Positions 23,458 to 32,219 of a stretch of DNA of 64,000 nucleotides are shown piece by piece. Numbering within the stretch: the stretch's first letter is position 1; every line of letters begins with the position of its first letter. The stretch comes from JAFCUW01 sp049897565. GTDB taxonomy: Bacteria > Pseudomonadota > Gammaproteobacteria > Burkholderiales > Burkholderiaceae_D. The position numbers were made by a program, and so were the translations under genes. The notes beneath the pieces are model-generated. The model saw only the letters and a program-made list of their open reading frames with translations. It had not been told where the DNA came from and ran no database searches. The stretch lies in NCBI RefSeq assembly GCF_049897565.1, contig NZ_JAFCWM010000021.1:29238-93237 (forward strand), given 5' to 3'.

Positions 23458-25527
23458 ATGCCTGACCGCCAAGAGCCCAGCAGCGTCCCGCCTGCTTCCC
23501 GCGCGACCTCGCGCACCACCAAGATCGGGCTGACTGTGCTCGGCCTGCTGGTGGCAATACCGGCCATTGCGCTCGTCATCTTGCTCAATTACGACTGGAA
23601 CAAGGCGCGCCCGTGGCTCAACGCCAAGGCGAGCGACGCGATCGGGCGTCCGTTTGCCATCAACGGCGAGCTGACGCTGCAGTGGGAAAAGCCGGCCAAC
23701 AAGATTGCCGGCCACGATACAACCTGGCGCGACCATATTCGATGGCCGCACTTGATCGCCAACGACGTCCACGTCAGCAACCCGGTCGGCCTGCCGGCGC
23801 GCGACACGGCCAGCGTCAGCCAGCTGTCGTTCTCGCTCAATCCGTTTTCGCTGCTGCACAAGACCATCGCCATTCCGACCTTGCGCTTCGAAACGCCGAA
23901 AATCGACCTGCTGCGCAATGCCGACGGCACCAACAACTGGACGTTCGAGCGCGACGAAAAGAAGTCCGAATGGAAGCTCGACCTTGAACGGGTGGTATTT
24001 ACCAAGGGCGTCGTGCACGTGGCCGACGCGGTCGAAAAAGCCGACATCACCGCCGACGTCGACACCATCATCGACAAGACCTACGGCATCAGCTGGAAAC
24101 TGCGCGGCAACTACCATGGCGCCCCGGTGACCGGCGGCGGCAAGGCCGGCGCGGTGTTGTCGCTCAAGGAAAGCAGCGTGCCCTACCCGATACAGGCGGA
24201 CTTTCGCGCCGGCCCGAACCGCGTCAGCGCCGAGGGCACCATTACCCGTCCATCGAAACTGGCGGCCATCGACCTGAAGCTCAAACTGGCCGGCCCCAGC
24301 ATGGCGCGCCTGTACGATTTCACCGGGGTGCTGCTGCCGGAAACGCCGGCCTTCAGCACCGAAGGCCGCCTGATCGGCAACCTCGACGAAAAAAGCAGCC
24401 GCTGGACCTACGACAAATTCAAGGGCAAGGTCGGCAGCAGCGACCTGGGCGGACATCTGGAATACCAGACCGGCAAGCCGCGCGGCATGTTGACCGGCAA
24501 CGTGGTGTCGCAGCAGCTCAACTTCGCCGACCTCGGGCCGGTGATCGGCGCCGACTCGAACGCCAGCAAGACGGCGCGCGGCGTGGCGCCGGTGCAGCCG
24601 GCGGGCAAGGTACTGCCGGTCGAAACGTTCCGCACCGAGCGCTGGAAAACTGTCGACGCCGATGTCAAATACTCGGCCCAGCAGATCGTGCGCGAAAAGC
24701 AGCTGCCGATCAGCAAGCTGAGCACCCACCTGATCATGAAGGCGGGCGTACTGACGCTCAATCCACTGAACTTCACGATCGCCGGCGGCAACATGGTGTC
24801 GAACATCCGGCTCGACGGCAGCGGGCGCGACGGCAAGGATGCCATCAAGGCCACCGCCAAGGTCACCGCGCGCCACATGAAGATCAAGGAGTTGTTCCCG
24901 ACCATCGAAAAGGTGCAGGCGACGGTCGGTGAAATCAACGGCGACGCCCAGCTGTCGGCAACCGGCAATTCCGTCGCTACCCTGCTCGCCGGCGCCAACG
25001 GCGAAGTCAAGACGCTCATCAACCAGGGCTCGGTGAGCAAGCTGCTGCTCGAGACGATAGGGCTGAACGTCGGCAATATCGTGCTGACCAAGCTGTTCGG
25101 CGACAAGCCGGTGCAGCTCAATTGCATGGCAACCGACTTTGCCGTCACCAACGGCGTGATGCAGACGCGCGTGTTCGTCATCGACACCGACGAAGCGGTC
25201 ATTACGGCCGACGGCACCGTCAACCTGTCCAACGAGCAGTTGAACCTGACGATGCGCCCACAAACGAAGAGCCTGCGCATCTTCTCGCTGCGTTCGCCGC
25301 TGCACCTGCAAGGCACCTTCAGCAAGCCCGACGTGTCCGTCGACAAGGGCGTGCTGGCCATGAAAGCGGGCGGCGCCATCGCGCTGGCCACGGTGGCCGC
25401 TCCCATCGCCGCCCTGCTGCCGCTGATTAACACCGGCCCTGGCCAGGACAGCGCCTGCGGCAAGCTGCTCGCCGACGCCCGCGTCAAGCCGGTCGCGCCG
25501 CCGCCGGCTGCCCGCGCCCCCCGTTAA
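23458..25527 (+). CDS. AsmA-family protein
   Basis: 689 residues. N-terminal transmembrane helix (GLTVLGLLVAIPAIALVILL, about 23-43) followed by the AsmA opening YDWNKARPWLNAKASDAIGR. The long periplasmic part consists of beta-groove repeats; near the C-terminus the family segment INQGSVSKLLLETIGLNVG and FVIDTDEAVITADGTVNLSNEQL are clear. AsmA-like proteins act as bridges for phospholipid transport to the outer membrane. Divergent from the envelope-stress operon. Confidence 0.93.
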   Translation: MPDRQEPSSVPPASRATSRTTKIGLTVLGLLVAIPAIALVILLNYDWNKARPWLNAKASDAIGRPFAINGELTLQWEKPANKIAGHDTTWRDHIRWPHLIANDVHVSNPVGLPARDTASVSQLSFSLNPFSLLHKTIAIPTLRFETPKIDLLRNADGTNNWTFERDEKKSEWKLDLERVVFTKGVVHVADAVEKADITADVDTIIDKTYGISWKLRGNYHGAPVTGGGKAGAVLSLKESSVPYPIQADFRAGPNRVSAEGTITRPSKLAAIDLKLKLAGPSMARLYDFTGVLLPETPAFSTEGRLIGNLDEKSSRWTYDKFKGKVGSSDLGGHLEYQTGKPRGMLTGNVVSQQLNFADLGPVIGADSNASKTARGVAPVQPAGKVLPVETFRTERWKTVDADVKYSAQQIVREKQLPISKLSTHLIMKAGVLTLNPLNFTIAGGNMVSNIRLDGSGRDGKDAIKATAKVTARHMKIKELFPTIEKVQATVGEINGDAQLSATGNSVATLLAGANGEVKTLINQGSVSKLLLETIGLNVGNIVLTKLFGDKPVQLNCMATDFAVTNGVMQTRVFVIDTDEAVITADGTVNLSNEQLNLTMRPQTKSLRIFSLRSPLHLQGTFSKPDVSVDKGVLAMKAGGAIALATVAAPIAALLPLINTGPGQDSACGKLLADARVKPVAPPPAARAPR

Positions 25528-25557
25528 CACGTCAATACGCACCTCCGCCGGGGGCTG

Positions 25558-25592
25558 TCCTGTTCGCAACACTTGTGTGCGTTGCCGAACAG
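25558..25592. repeat. Imperfect inverted repeat after the AsmA gene
   Basis: CTGTTCGCAACAC pairs with GTGCGTTGCCGAACAG around TTGT, allowing one bulge in the stem. No T-run follows. The right arm contains regulon site 6. Confidence 0.45.
25577..25590. promoter_or_regulatory. Candidate regulon palindrome, site 6
   Basis: GTGCGTTGCCGAAC matches GTNCG-N4-CGNAC, about 105 bp before the BON lipoprotein start at 25689. Confidence 0.4.
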
Positions 25593-25688
25593 ACCAGCCC
25601 TCAAGCAGGCTCTACTCTGTGACCTATCGGCTCAGGTGTTGAACGCACCGCCGCAACCAAGAACAACAATCCCCACCAAGGAACCCAC

Positions 25689-26006
25689 ATGAAAAACCTG
25701 AAAATCGCCAGTACCCTGATCGCTGCCCTGATGTTGTCGACTATTGTCGGCTGCGCCTCGACCACCGATACCAAGCACGCCACCCCAGGCCAATACATCG
25801 ACGACGTCGCCATCACCACCGGCGTCAAGGCAGCCATCCTGAATGCCCCGACCTTGAAAGTGTCGGAAATCAACGTCGAGACCTACAAAGGCGTTGTGCA
25901 ACTGAGCGGCTTCGTCAGCTCGGCAGAGAACATCGCCACCGCATCGTCGGTAGCACGTTCGGTGAACGGCGTGAAATCGGTCAAGAACGACCTGCGCCTG
26001 AAGTAA
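25689..26006 (+). CDS. BON-domain lipoprotein (paralogue of 16409)
   Basis: 105 residues. Lipobox IVGC (Cys22), spacer, then one BON domain with YIDDVAITTGVKAAIL, EINVETYKGVVQLSGFV and SVKNDLRLK. Nearly the same architecture as the 16409-16723 protein. Precedes a glycine-zipper gene by 57 bp on the same strand; likely co-transcribed up to the terminator at 26308. Confidence 0.92.
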   Translation: MKNLKIASTLIAALMLSTIVGCASTTDTKHATPGQYIDDVAITTGVKAAILNAPTLKVSEINVETYKGVVQLSGFVSSAENIATASSVARSVNGVKSVKNDLRLK

Positions 26007-26063
26007 TACATAATAATTAGTTAAGTAATAAGCAATACCCCAACTCACCCAAGGAGATACCAC

Positions 26064-26285
26064 ATGAAGACCATCAAACAATTCGTAGTAAGCGCATCGC
26101 TGATCACCGTGGCCCTCGGCCTGGCTGGCTGTGCCGGCATGTCGAACCAGGACAAGAACACTGCAATCGGCGCTGGCGCTGGTGCAGTCGTCGGCGGCGT
26201 ATTGACCGGCGGCAGCCCAGTCGGCACCGTTGGCGGCGCTGCCGTCGGCGGCATCATCGGTAACCAGGTCAAGACCACCAAGTAA
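26064..26285 (+). CDS. Small glycine-zipper 2TM lipoprotein
   Basis: 73 residues: lipobox LAGC (Cys23), then NTAIGAGAGAVVGGVLTGG and GTVGGAAVGGIIGNQVK, two glycine-zipper helices as in OsmB-like proteins. RBS AAGGAGA precedes ATG 26064. Likely an outer-membrane stress protein. Confidence 0.9.
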   Translation: MKTIKQFVVSASLITVALGLAGCAGMSNQDKNTAIGAGAGAVVGGVLTGGSPVGTVGGAAVGGIIGNQVKTTK

Positions 26286-26307
26286 TTCGTGGCGGTAGAC
26301 AGTAAAC

Positions 26308-26334
26308 AGCGCCCCGCTCGACGGGGCGCTTTTT
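26308..26334 (+). terminator. Rho-independent terminator
   Basis: Stem AGCGCCCCG/CGGGGCGCT with loop CTCGA, then five T residues. Confidence 0.88.
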
Positions 26335-26450
26335 ATTGGTGGCCCTAAATAGCGCAACCGCTAGTGTCAAATGGTAGTAATGTGTCACTCGGATATTTCA
26401 TTTTTGCATTAATATTGCTGGCGACCATCGCAGCGCCAGGTCAGAATCAC

Positions 26451-27854
26451 ATGAGCAACGAAGGGAACGCCGGCGCTGGCGAATCTGCCAGCCCCCCAGC
26501 AAAGCAAGTTCTGCACGAACAGGAAGTGGCGGCGCTGCGCGCCACCATTGGCCAGTTGGTGGACATGATCGCCAGCCATTCCGCCAACGACAACCAGTCC
26601 GCCGCGTTTGCCCAGCTGGTGCGCCAGCTGCAGGATGCCAACGAACACTTGGTGCTCGCCAACTTCGGCGCCCAGGACCGCCAGGCCGCCGCCGAAGCGA
26701 CCAACCTGCGCCAGAGCGAATTTTTATCGATGCTGGCACACGAGTTGCGCAACCCGCTGCAGCCGATGGCCATGGCCAACGAATTGCTCGCCAAAGTCAC
26801 TGACCTGCATCCGACCGTGGCCAAGGTGCACGGCGTGTACGCGCGCCAGATGGTCCACATGGTGCGGCTGGTCGACGATCTGCTCGACGCCTCGCGCGTC
26901 AACAGCGGCAAGATCGTCTTGCAGCTGGCTCCGGTTGTGCTCAACGACATCATCTCCGATGCCGTCGAAATCAGCCGTCCCGGCATCGAACGGCGCTACC
27001 AGCAGTTGCAGGTGCGCCTGCCGGCCGCCGCGCTGGTGCTCGACGGCGACAAGGTCAGGCTGGCGCAGCTGGTTTCGAACCTGCTCATCAACGCTAGCAA
27101 GTTCACCCATGAATACGGCCGCATCGAGATCAATGCCAGGCGCGTGGGCAACACCGTCACCGTCGAAGTCAGCGACGACGGCGCCGGCATTCAGCCCGAG
27201 CTGCAGCCGTTCATCTTCGACCTGTTCACCCAGGGCTTCCGTTCGCTCGACCGCGCCCAGGGCGGGCTTGGCATCGGATTGTCGCTGGTGCGCACGATCG
27301 CCCAATTGCATGGCGGTACAGTCAGCGTGACCAGCGCCGGCAGCGCCCAGGGCAGCATGTTCAGCGTCACCTTGCCGTTGTCGGCTAGCACCGACCAGCG
27401 CGCGAATGCCGCCGCGCTGGCACAGCCGGCGGCGCCGTGCAAGATTTTGCTGATCGAGGACAATCGCGACGCCAACGACATCCTGACCATGCTGCTCGAG
27501 CGCGACGGCCACAACGTGACGAGCTGCTTCGACGGCCCCAGCGGCCTGCGCGCCGGCCTCAGCCAGTCATTCGACTTGGTGCTGTGCGACATCGGCTTGC
27601 CCGGCATGGACGGCTATCAGGTCGTCAGCGCACTGCGCGCCGCCCTTGAAGAGCCGCGTCCCTGCTTCGTTGCCACCACCGGTTACAGCGACAGCGACCA
27701 GCCCGACCGCGCCAGCGAGGCCGGCTTCGACCATTACCTCGTCAAACCGGTGAGCGTTCCGGCGCTGACCCGCATCATCGCCGCGCATGCCACCCAGCTG
27801 CGCATCCCGTCCCAACGCCGCGACGACCCGACGGCGTCGTCAAAGAAATACTGA
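26451..27854 (+). CDS. Soluble hybrid sensor histidine kinase (coiled coil-HisKA-HATPase-REC)
   Basis: 467 residues. A coiled-coil N-terminus (about 20-85) replaces any sensor domain. HisKA holds the phospho-His in LSMLAHELRNPLQPM; HATPase has N-box LLINASKF and G-boxes DDGAGIQ and GGLGIGLS; the C-terminal REC has its Asp in LVLCDIGLPGMDGYQ. Start choice is uncertain: a GTG at 26364 would add 29 residues with one hydrophobic stretch, while ATG 26451 has only a weak AGG. First gene of a tight unit with the 27858 protein and the KaiC-like ATPase. Confidence 0.88.
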   Translation: MSNEGNAGAGESASPPAKQVLHEQEVAALRATIGQLVDMIASHSANDNQSAAFAQLVRQLQDANEHLVLANFGAQDRQAAAEATNLRQSEFLSMLAHELRNPLQPMAMANELLAKVTDLHPTVAKVHGVYARQMVHMVRLVDDLLDASRVNSGKIVLQLAPVVLNDIISDAVEISRPGIERRYQQLQVRLPAAALVLDGDKVRLAQLVSNLLINASKFTHEYGRIEINARRVGNTVTVEVSDDGAGIQPELQPFIFDLFTQGFRSLDRAQGGLGIGLSLVRTIAQLHGGTVSVTSAGSAQGSMFSVTLPLSASTDQRANAAALAQPAAPCKILLIEDNRDANDILTMLLERDGHNVTSCFDGPSGLRAGLSQSFDLVLCDIGLPGMDGYQVVSALRAALEEPRPCFVATTGYSDSDQPDRASEAGFDHYLVKPVSVPALTRIIAAHATQLRIPSQRRDDPTASSKKY

Positions 27855-27857
27855 ACT

Positions 27858-28271
27858 ATGGCTACCACCGATCAACAGCGACATTTCATGATCAGCCAGG
27901 CGGTGCGGCGCGTGCCCGGCTCCGACGACGACGTCGACCTGCGCCTGTGGGACAACCTGGCGCTCGAGCTGCGCGTCATCATCGGCGAGCGCGGCTTCGA
28001 GTCGCTGTACGCGCGCAGCCTGCACCATGCCGCCGCCGCGTTGCCGTGGCTGGCGACGCAGCCGCCGCAAAGCGGCGATCCATTCACGCTGCTGACCTCG
28101 CGCCTGAAACAGCGCCCGGCGGCCGAAGCGCAAGTGGCCAGCGCCGCCCTGCTGAATATCTTCATCGATACCCTGATCATACTAATTGGCGAACTTTTGA
28201 CCTACAGCATCCTGCGCAAGGCATGGGGTGACGACGTCGTGAATCAAGCTGCAACGGAGCACCGAACATGA
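27858..28271 (+). CDS. Hypothetical protein between kinase and KaiC-like genes
   Basis: 137 residues. Starts 3 nt after the kinase stop and overlaps the KaiC-like start by ATGA, so all three are translated as one unit. Contains VDLRLWDNLALELRVIIGERGFESLYARS, reminiscent of an HPt-like or signalling helix pair, and a hydrophobic helix LLNIFIDTLIILIGELLTYSIL near residues 96-117. No family recognised; an adaptor between kinase and ATPase is an inference from gene order only. Confidence 0.75.
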   Translation: MATTDQQRHFMISQAVRRVPGSDDDVDLRLWDNLALELRVIIGERGFESLYARSLHHAAAALPWLATQPPQSGDPFTLLTSRLKQRPAAEAQVASAALLNIFIDTLIILIGELLTYSILRKAWGDDVVNQAATEHRT

Positions 28272-29731
28272 ATAAAGTGAGTATCCAACGGCTGGCCACG
28301 GGCGTTCCCGGGCTCGATGAATTACTCGGCGGCGGCGTGCCCGAGTTTTCGTTCAACCTGCTGGCCGGCACGCCCGGCAGCGGCAAGACGACGATGGCGC
28401 ACCAGATCATGTTCTCGCTGGCCAACTCGGAGCGGCGCGCACTGTTTTTCACCGTGCTGGGCGAGCCGCCGCTGAAGATGCTGCGTTACCAGCAGCAGTT
28501 TCCGTTCTTCGATGTCAGCAAGATCAACGAGTCGATCCGCTTCGTCAACCTGGCCGCCGACTTGCTCGAGGGCGACTTCGACCGGGTATTGGCGCGCATC
28601 GAGGAAGAAGTCCAGGCCTTCAAGCCAAGCCTGGTGTTCGTCGACTCGTTCCGTTCAGTGGTGCAGTCGGCCAGGGCGATGGACGCCGGCGCCGGCGGCC
28701 TGCAGCACTTCGTCCACCAGCTCGGCATGCAGATGACGAGCTGGCTGGCCACCACCTTCCTGATCGGCGAATACCTGGCGCCGGAGGCCGAATCGAGCCC
28801 GGTGTTTACCGTCGCCGACGGCATCTTGTGGCTGTCGCAACTGATTCATCGCGACGCGCTGGTGCGCAAGATCCAGGTCGTCAAGATGCGCGGCCAGGCG
28901 CAGAGCCTGGGCATCCACACGTTCCGCATCAGCGACAACGGCCTGGAAATTTTCCCGCGCGCGGTACTCAAGCCGGCCGGCAAGCAAGTGCGCATCGCGT
29001 CCAACGAGCGTGTCTCACTGGGGGTGCCGGAGCTCGACAAGATGATGGGCGGCGGCCTGCCGGCGGCGTACTCTCTGCTGGTGGTGGGACCATCCGGCTC
29101 CGGCAAGACCGTGCTGGCGACGCAATTTCTGGCTGAAGGTGTGCGCGTCGGTGAACCGGGTGTCATTGCCGCGTTCGAGAAAAGCCCGAACCAGCTGATG
29201 AGCCGGCAGCTCGACGACCTGATCGCCAGCGGCGCGGTGGGCGTCATCAATACCCGCACGCTCGACCTGTCGCTCGATGAAATCCTGCACGACCTGGTTG
29301 CCATGATCGCGCGCATGAAGGCCCGCCGCGTCGTCATCGATTCGGTGTCCGGCTTCGAAATGGCGCTCGCGTCGATGTTCCGCGAAGACTTCCGCGAATC
29401 GTTGTACCGCCTGGTGGCCACGCTGACCGAGATGGGGGTGACGGTGTTGATGACGGCCGAGGTGGAAGACCGCTACCAAGAGTTGCGATTCAGCTCGTAC
29501 GGCAACGCATTCCTGGCCGACGCCATCGTCATGCAGCGCTATGTCGAACTGAAGGGCAAGCTGCGGCGCGTCACTTCGGTCGTCAAGATCCGCGGCAGCG
29601 CGCATAGCGACGAGTTCCGCTTCTACGACATCGGTGCCGATGGCATCCGCATCGGCGACGACCTGCAGCAGTACCAAGGTATTCTGGCCGGCACGCCAAC
29701 GCTGATCGGTGCGGGCGGCGAACCGGCCTGA
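28268..29731 (+). CDS. KaiC-like double RecA-domain ATPase
   Basis: 487 residues, two KaiC/RecA domains. Walker A motifs are GTPGSGKTT (about residue 36) and GPSGSGKTV (about 275); Walker B-like strands are LVFVDSF and RVVIDSV. Domain 2 ends with VKIRGSAHSDEFRFYDIG, equivalent to the KaiC CII tail. By eye, the KaiC phosphosites (Ser-Thr before the ITDT-like strand) fall on Ala-Phe in NAFLADAIV, so a clock-type phosphorylation cycle is unlikely. Such non-cyanobacterial KaiC homologues are linked to stress and signalling. Third gene of the kinase unit. Confidence 0.9.
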   Translation: MNKVSIQRLATGVPGLDELLGGGVPEFSFNLLAGTPGSGKTTMAHQIMFSLANSERRALFFTVLGEPPLKMLRYQQQFPFFDVSKINESIRFVNLAADLLEGDFDRVLARIEEEVQAFKPSLVFVDSFRSVVQSARAMDAGAGGLQHFVHQLGMQMTSWLATTFLIGEYLAPEAESSPVFTVADGILWLSQLIHRDALVRKIQVVKMRGQAQSLGIHTFRISDNGLEIFPRAVLKPAGKQVRIASNERVSLGVPELDKMMGGGLPAAYSLLVVGPSGSGKTVLATQFLAEGVRVGEPGVIAAFEKSPNQLMSRQLDDLIASGAVGVINTRTLDLSLDEILHDLVAMIARMKARRVVIDSVSGFEMALASMFREDFRESLYRLVATLTEMGVTVLMTAEVEDRYQELRFSSYGNAFLADAIVMQRYVELKGKLRRVTSVVKIRGSAHSDEFRFYDIGADGIRIGDDLQQYQGILAGTPTLIGAGGEPA

Positions 29732-29734
29732 TGT

Positions 29735-30057
29735 TGGTCTGCAATCAGGCGCCGGCGCTAAGCCAATGGCAGAGGCGAAGGTCTAAAAGCCAAGTGTACT
29801 GACCCGGACCAACCTTGCTTTACTGCTCCGCTCGTACGTTTGTCGGTACAGACCCCGTGCCCGCTCTGTCTGATGGCGGTACCTGCCCGCGTTGCCCTCC
29901 TCATGCCGCCCCTTCTACACATAGTCGAGGTCGTGTCTGAATGGCAGACCTGGCCCCTTGTTCGCAGAAGCAAAGTCGGCTTGCCGGGTGCGACCCCGGC
30001 TATGTGCCCCCAGCTACGTTGATGCCGCCGCCGAGCCCGATCAAATCATTCTGAGCT
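29735..30057. other. Non-coding stretch, possibly decayed
   Basis: About 320 bp with no convincing gene. The short open frames on both strands have no domain, poor codon bias and no RBS. Base composition is less GC-rich than the neighbouring genes. It starts the region of pseudogene debris that continues to 32.2 kb. Confidence 0.5.
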
Positions 30058-30249
30058 TCACGAGCCACCGTCACGTCGGCGGTCTTCCCATTCAGCAATC
30101 AACCCGTTCGCAATCAATGCAAACCCCGCGATGAGCGAAGCGACCCAGAAGTTGACATTGAAGCGGTAGCTGCCGACCGCTCCAGCGACTAACGCGATGA
30201 CAAGCCAAATCAAGATGTAGAGCAGCCTTTTCATCACGGGCACCCGCAT
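30058..30249 (-). CDS. Small two-helix membrane protein downstream of the RHS remnant
   Basis: 63 residues from ATG 30249 (58 from ATG 30234). Two hydrophobic helices, LLYILIWLVIALVAGAVGSY and FWVASLIAGFALIANGLIAE, then a charged WEDRRRDGG tail. It begins 13 nt after the stop of the RHS core, the slot where RHS toxin immunity genes sit. Whether it is an immunity protein or an unrelated small membrane protein cannot be decided from sequence. Confidence 0.55.
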   Translation of the reverse strand: MRVPVMKRLLYILIWLVIALVAGAVGSYRFNVNFWVASLIAGFALIANGLIAEWEDRRRDGGS

Positions 30250-30262
30250 GTTGCCGCGCCGA

Positions 30263-30915
30263 CTAACCATAAGGGTCAACCATCGAAAGAGGATTGCCAT
30301 CGACATATGCATAAGTAGTGATGCCCCCATCAAGCCCTATCGGATCGCTCGAGATGAAGCGCGCCAGGTTCGGCAAATAATAGCGTGCGTGGTAATAATA
30401 CAGCCCCGTGGCGTCGTTTTCTCGTCCAGTTACTGGAACGGATTGCGGACCGCCGCGTCGGCAATCGTATTTCCGTACGGATCGTAGGTGTACTCGACCA
30501 CCTTGGCGCCTGCCGCATCGACCAGCCGGATTGTCGATCCGAGCGCATCGGTCAGGTAGGTCAGGATGGCCGCGCTCTGGCCCGATCCGCTCAACTGCGC
30601 AAACACCTCGTCGACGCCGGCGCCGACATAGCTCGCCTTCACATTTGACGCGTCGTTGTTGGCGCTGGCGGCGCCGACCGGCTCTTGCACGATGTTCGAT
30701 CCGTCGTAGACGTAGCCGTTGGCGACGCCAAACGTGATGGCGGCAAGCTGCCCGGCGTCATCGTAGCTGTTGTCGCCCTTTATCCCGTTCATATAGGTGG
30801 TTCGCATGCACCTGCCTGCGGCGTCGTAAGTAAAAGCAATGCTTTGCGCGACGTTGTTGTTGGCGGCGCCCGCGGCCTGGTCGATGCGGGTCAGTCGAAT
30901 CGCAGACGATCGACC
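30263..30915 (-). pseudogene. RHS-repeat protein, C-terminal remnant with frameshift
   Basis: Reads as RHS/YD repeats: FTYDAAGRCMRTTYMNG, SYDDAGQLAAITFG, GSTIRLVDAAGAKVVEYTYD, then PYGNTIADAAVRNPFQ and a stop at 30430. One missing base there (CAGTA-ACT where CAGTAY-ACT is expected) breaks the frame; in the next frame the RHS core hallmark continues as TGRENDATGLYYYHARYY, FISSDPIGLDGG and ends NPLSMVDPYG-stop at 30263. No toxin domain follows. The upstream part is missing and abuts the kelch remnant. Confidence 0.8.
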
Positions 30916-30921
30916 CACTGT

Positions 30922-31524
30922 TCAATCCGCGCGAGCATGGCATGCGCGACCCGCAGCCCTTGCTCGCCATCCGGCCTCATGCACCTCATGGTCGTGCTGG
31001 TCGAAGCCGCCGCTGATCCATAGCTGGCTGTTGGCAAGGACCGTGGCCGTATGCCCGGTGCGCGCAATCAGGCCGAGATCGCCGCGGTCCTGCACCTGTG
31101 TACCGGCCGGGTCGAATTGTTCGGCGCCGGTGACGACCGCGCCGGTGGCGTCGACGCCGCCGATTACCAGGATCTCGCCGTCTGGCAGCAACGTGGCGGT
31201 ATGCCCGCTGCGCGCCTTGTTGAGCTTGATTTCGGCGGCCGTGGCGCCGCCGCCGCGCTGCACAATCACAGCGCCGGCGACCGGCGCCTTGTCGGGTTCC
31301 TCGCCGCCGAGCAACAGCCAGCTGCCGTCCGGCAGTTGGGTCGCGCTTTGGCCTGGCCGCACGGCTGGCTGCGGCAGCAGCACGCTGGCGAGCGCAGCGG
31401 CGTCGGGCGCGCCGGCGGGCGCGTCCTGCGACTGCACGGCGTGCATCACCCCGACCGACAGGACCAGCGCGCCCATCGCGCGGCGCGCGAACCGGGTGGA
31501 AAACTTCGGCGTGAATTTTGACAT
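30922..31524 (-). pseudogene. Kelch-repeat N-terminal remnant (of a kelch/RHS protein)
   Basis: 200-residue open frame with a signal peptide (FARRAMGALVLSVGVMHAVQ) followed by kelch-type blades: GQSATQLPDGSWLLLGG, ARSGHTATLLPDGEILVIGG and ARTGHTATVLANSQLWISGG. After residue about 172 the similarity stops and the tail is Arg/Ala-rich shadow sequence. The adjacent RHS remnant on the same strand suggests one large secreted kelch-RHS gene that lost its middle. Confidence 0.7.
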
Positions 31525-31609
31525 GGCGGTCTTCCTGATCGAATAACGAGCCCGTGTTAGGCCGGCATCACAGCGTCAACAACGAGTCGTAGGTCCCGCG
31601 CACGGCATG

Positions 31610-31712
31610 CTAGGGACTGGTCACTGCGAGATTGGCGCTGCCGATGTTGGCGCCCGCGGGATCGGCCTTGATGGCATACGTGCCGGTGGTCGGCAATACC
31701 TGCTGGGCCAAG
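31610..31712 (-). pseudogene. Fragment of an RHS-associated beta-sandwich repeat
   Basis: A 33-codon minus-strand fragment ending in a stop at 31610, reading LPTTGTYAIKADPAG and then NIGSANLAVTS. The PTTGTYxIxxDP pattern is the pre-peptidase-like repeat common in secreted RHS and kelch proteins. No start codon or remainder of the gene. It overlaps the beginning of the peroxidase remnant on the other strand only marginally. Confidence 0.5.
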
Positions 31713-31720
31713 TTAAGGTG

Positions 31721-32216
31721 AAAGCGGCATTGTCGCCCGCTGCGGTGCGCGGCCTGGCGCTATTCCGGCACGACGCGCAATGTGTGGCCTGCCACTCCAT
31801 CGGCACCACACCCGCCTTGTTCGCTGACGACAAGTTTCACAGCCTCGGCATGGGCCTGCGCCGCCTCACCCCCGAGCTCGCCCCGGATCACGCTGCGCCC
31901 GGCAAGCGCGAACCAGCGTGGCGCCAGCGTTGATCAAACGGCCCTCACCGCCGGTGAAATCGCCGCCCTAGGCCGCTTCGCGGTGACGTTCAATCCCGCC
32001 GACATCGCCAAGTTCCGCACGCCCAGCCTGCGCAACGTGGCGATGACCGCGCCCTACATGCACGACGGCAGCGTCGCCACGTTGGAGCAAGCCGTTGAAC
32101 TGGAGTTATCTTACAGAAGCGCTCAAGCGGATCGGCCGTTAATTCTTACGCCGCTTGAAAAAGCGGACCTGGTCGAGTTCCTCAAGTCACTGACCAGCCC
32201 GCCAATTGCGCGCTAG
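31721..32216 (+). pseudogene. Di-haem cytochrome c peroxidase/MauG, C-terminal remnant with frameshift
   Basis: First frame: AAVRGLALFRHDAQCVACH with the haem motif CxxCH (CVACH), then FADDKFHSLGMGLRRLTPEL. Near 31880-31890 the homology switches to the other frame: AGEIAALGRFAVTFNPADIA, KFRTPSLRNVAMTAPYMHDG and LEQAVELELSYRS, ending LVEFLKSLTSPP at 32216. Only the second haem domain is present; N-terminal domain and signal peptide are missing. A functional periplasmic peroxidase cannot be made from it. Confidence 0.8.
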
Positions 32217-32219
32217 CAA

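Noticed and set aside
23416..25572. 718-codon open frame on the minus strand over the AsmA gene
   Set aside because: GC-rich shadow of the real plus-strand gene; composition (His, Gln, Arg) and lack of any domain show no real product.
29758..29973. 71-codon minus-strand ORF
   Set aside because: No domain, no RBS, odd composition; probably chance in decayed DNA.
29735..30057. Possible tRNA or IS remnant
   Set aside because: No cloverleaf-like arms, no terminal inverted repeats and no transposase motif could be seen.
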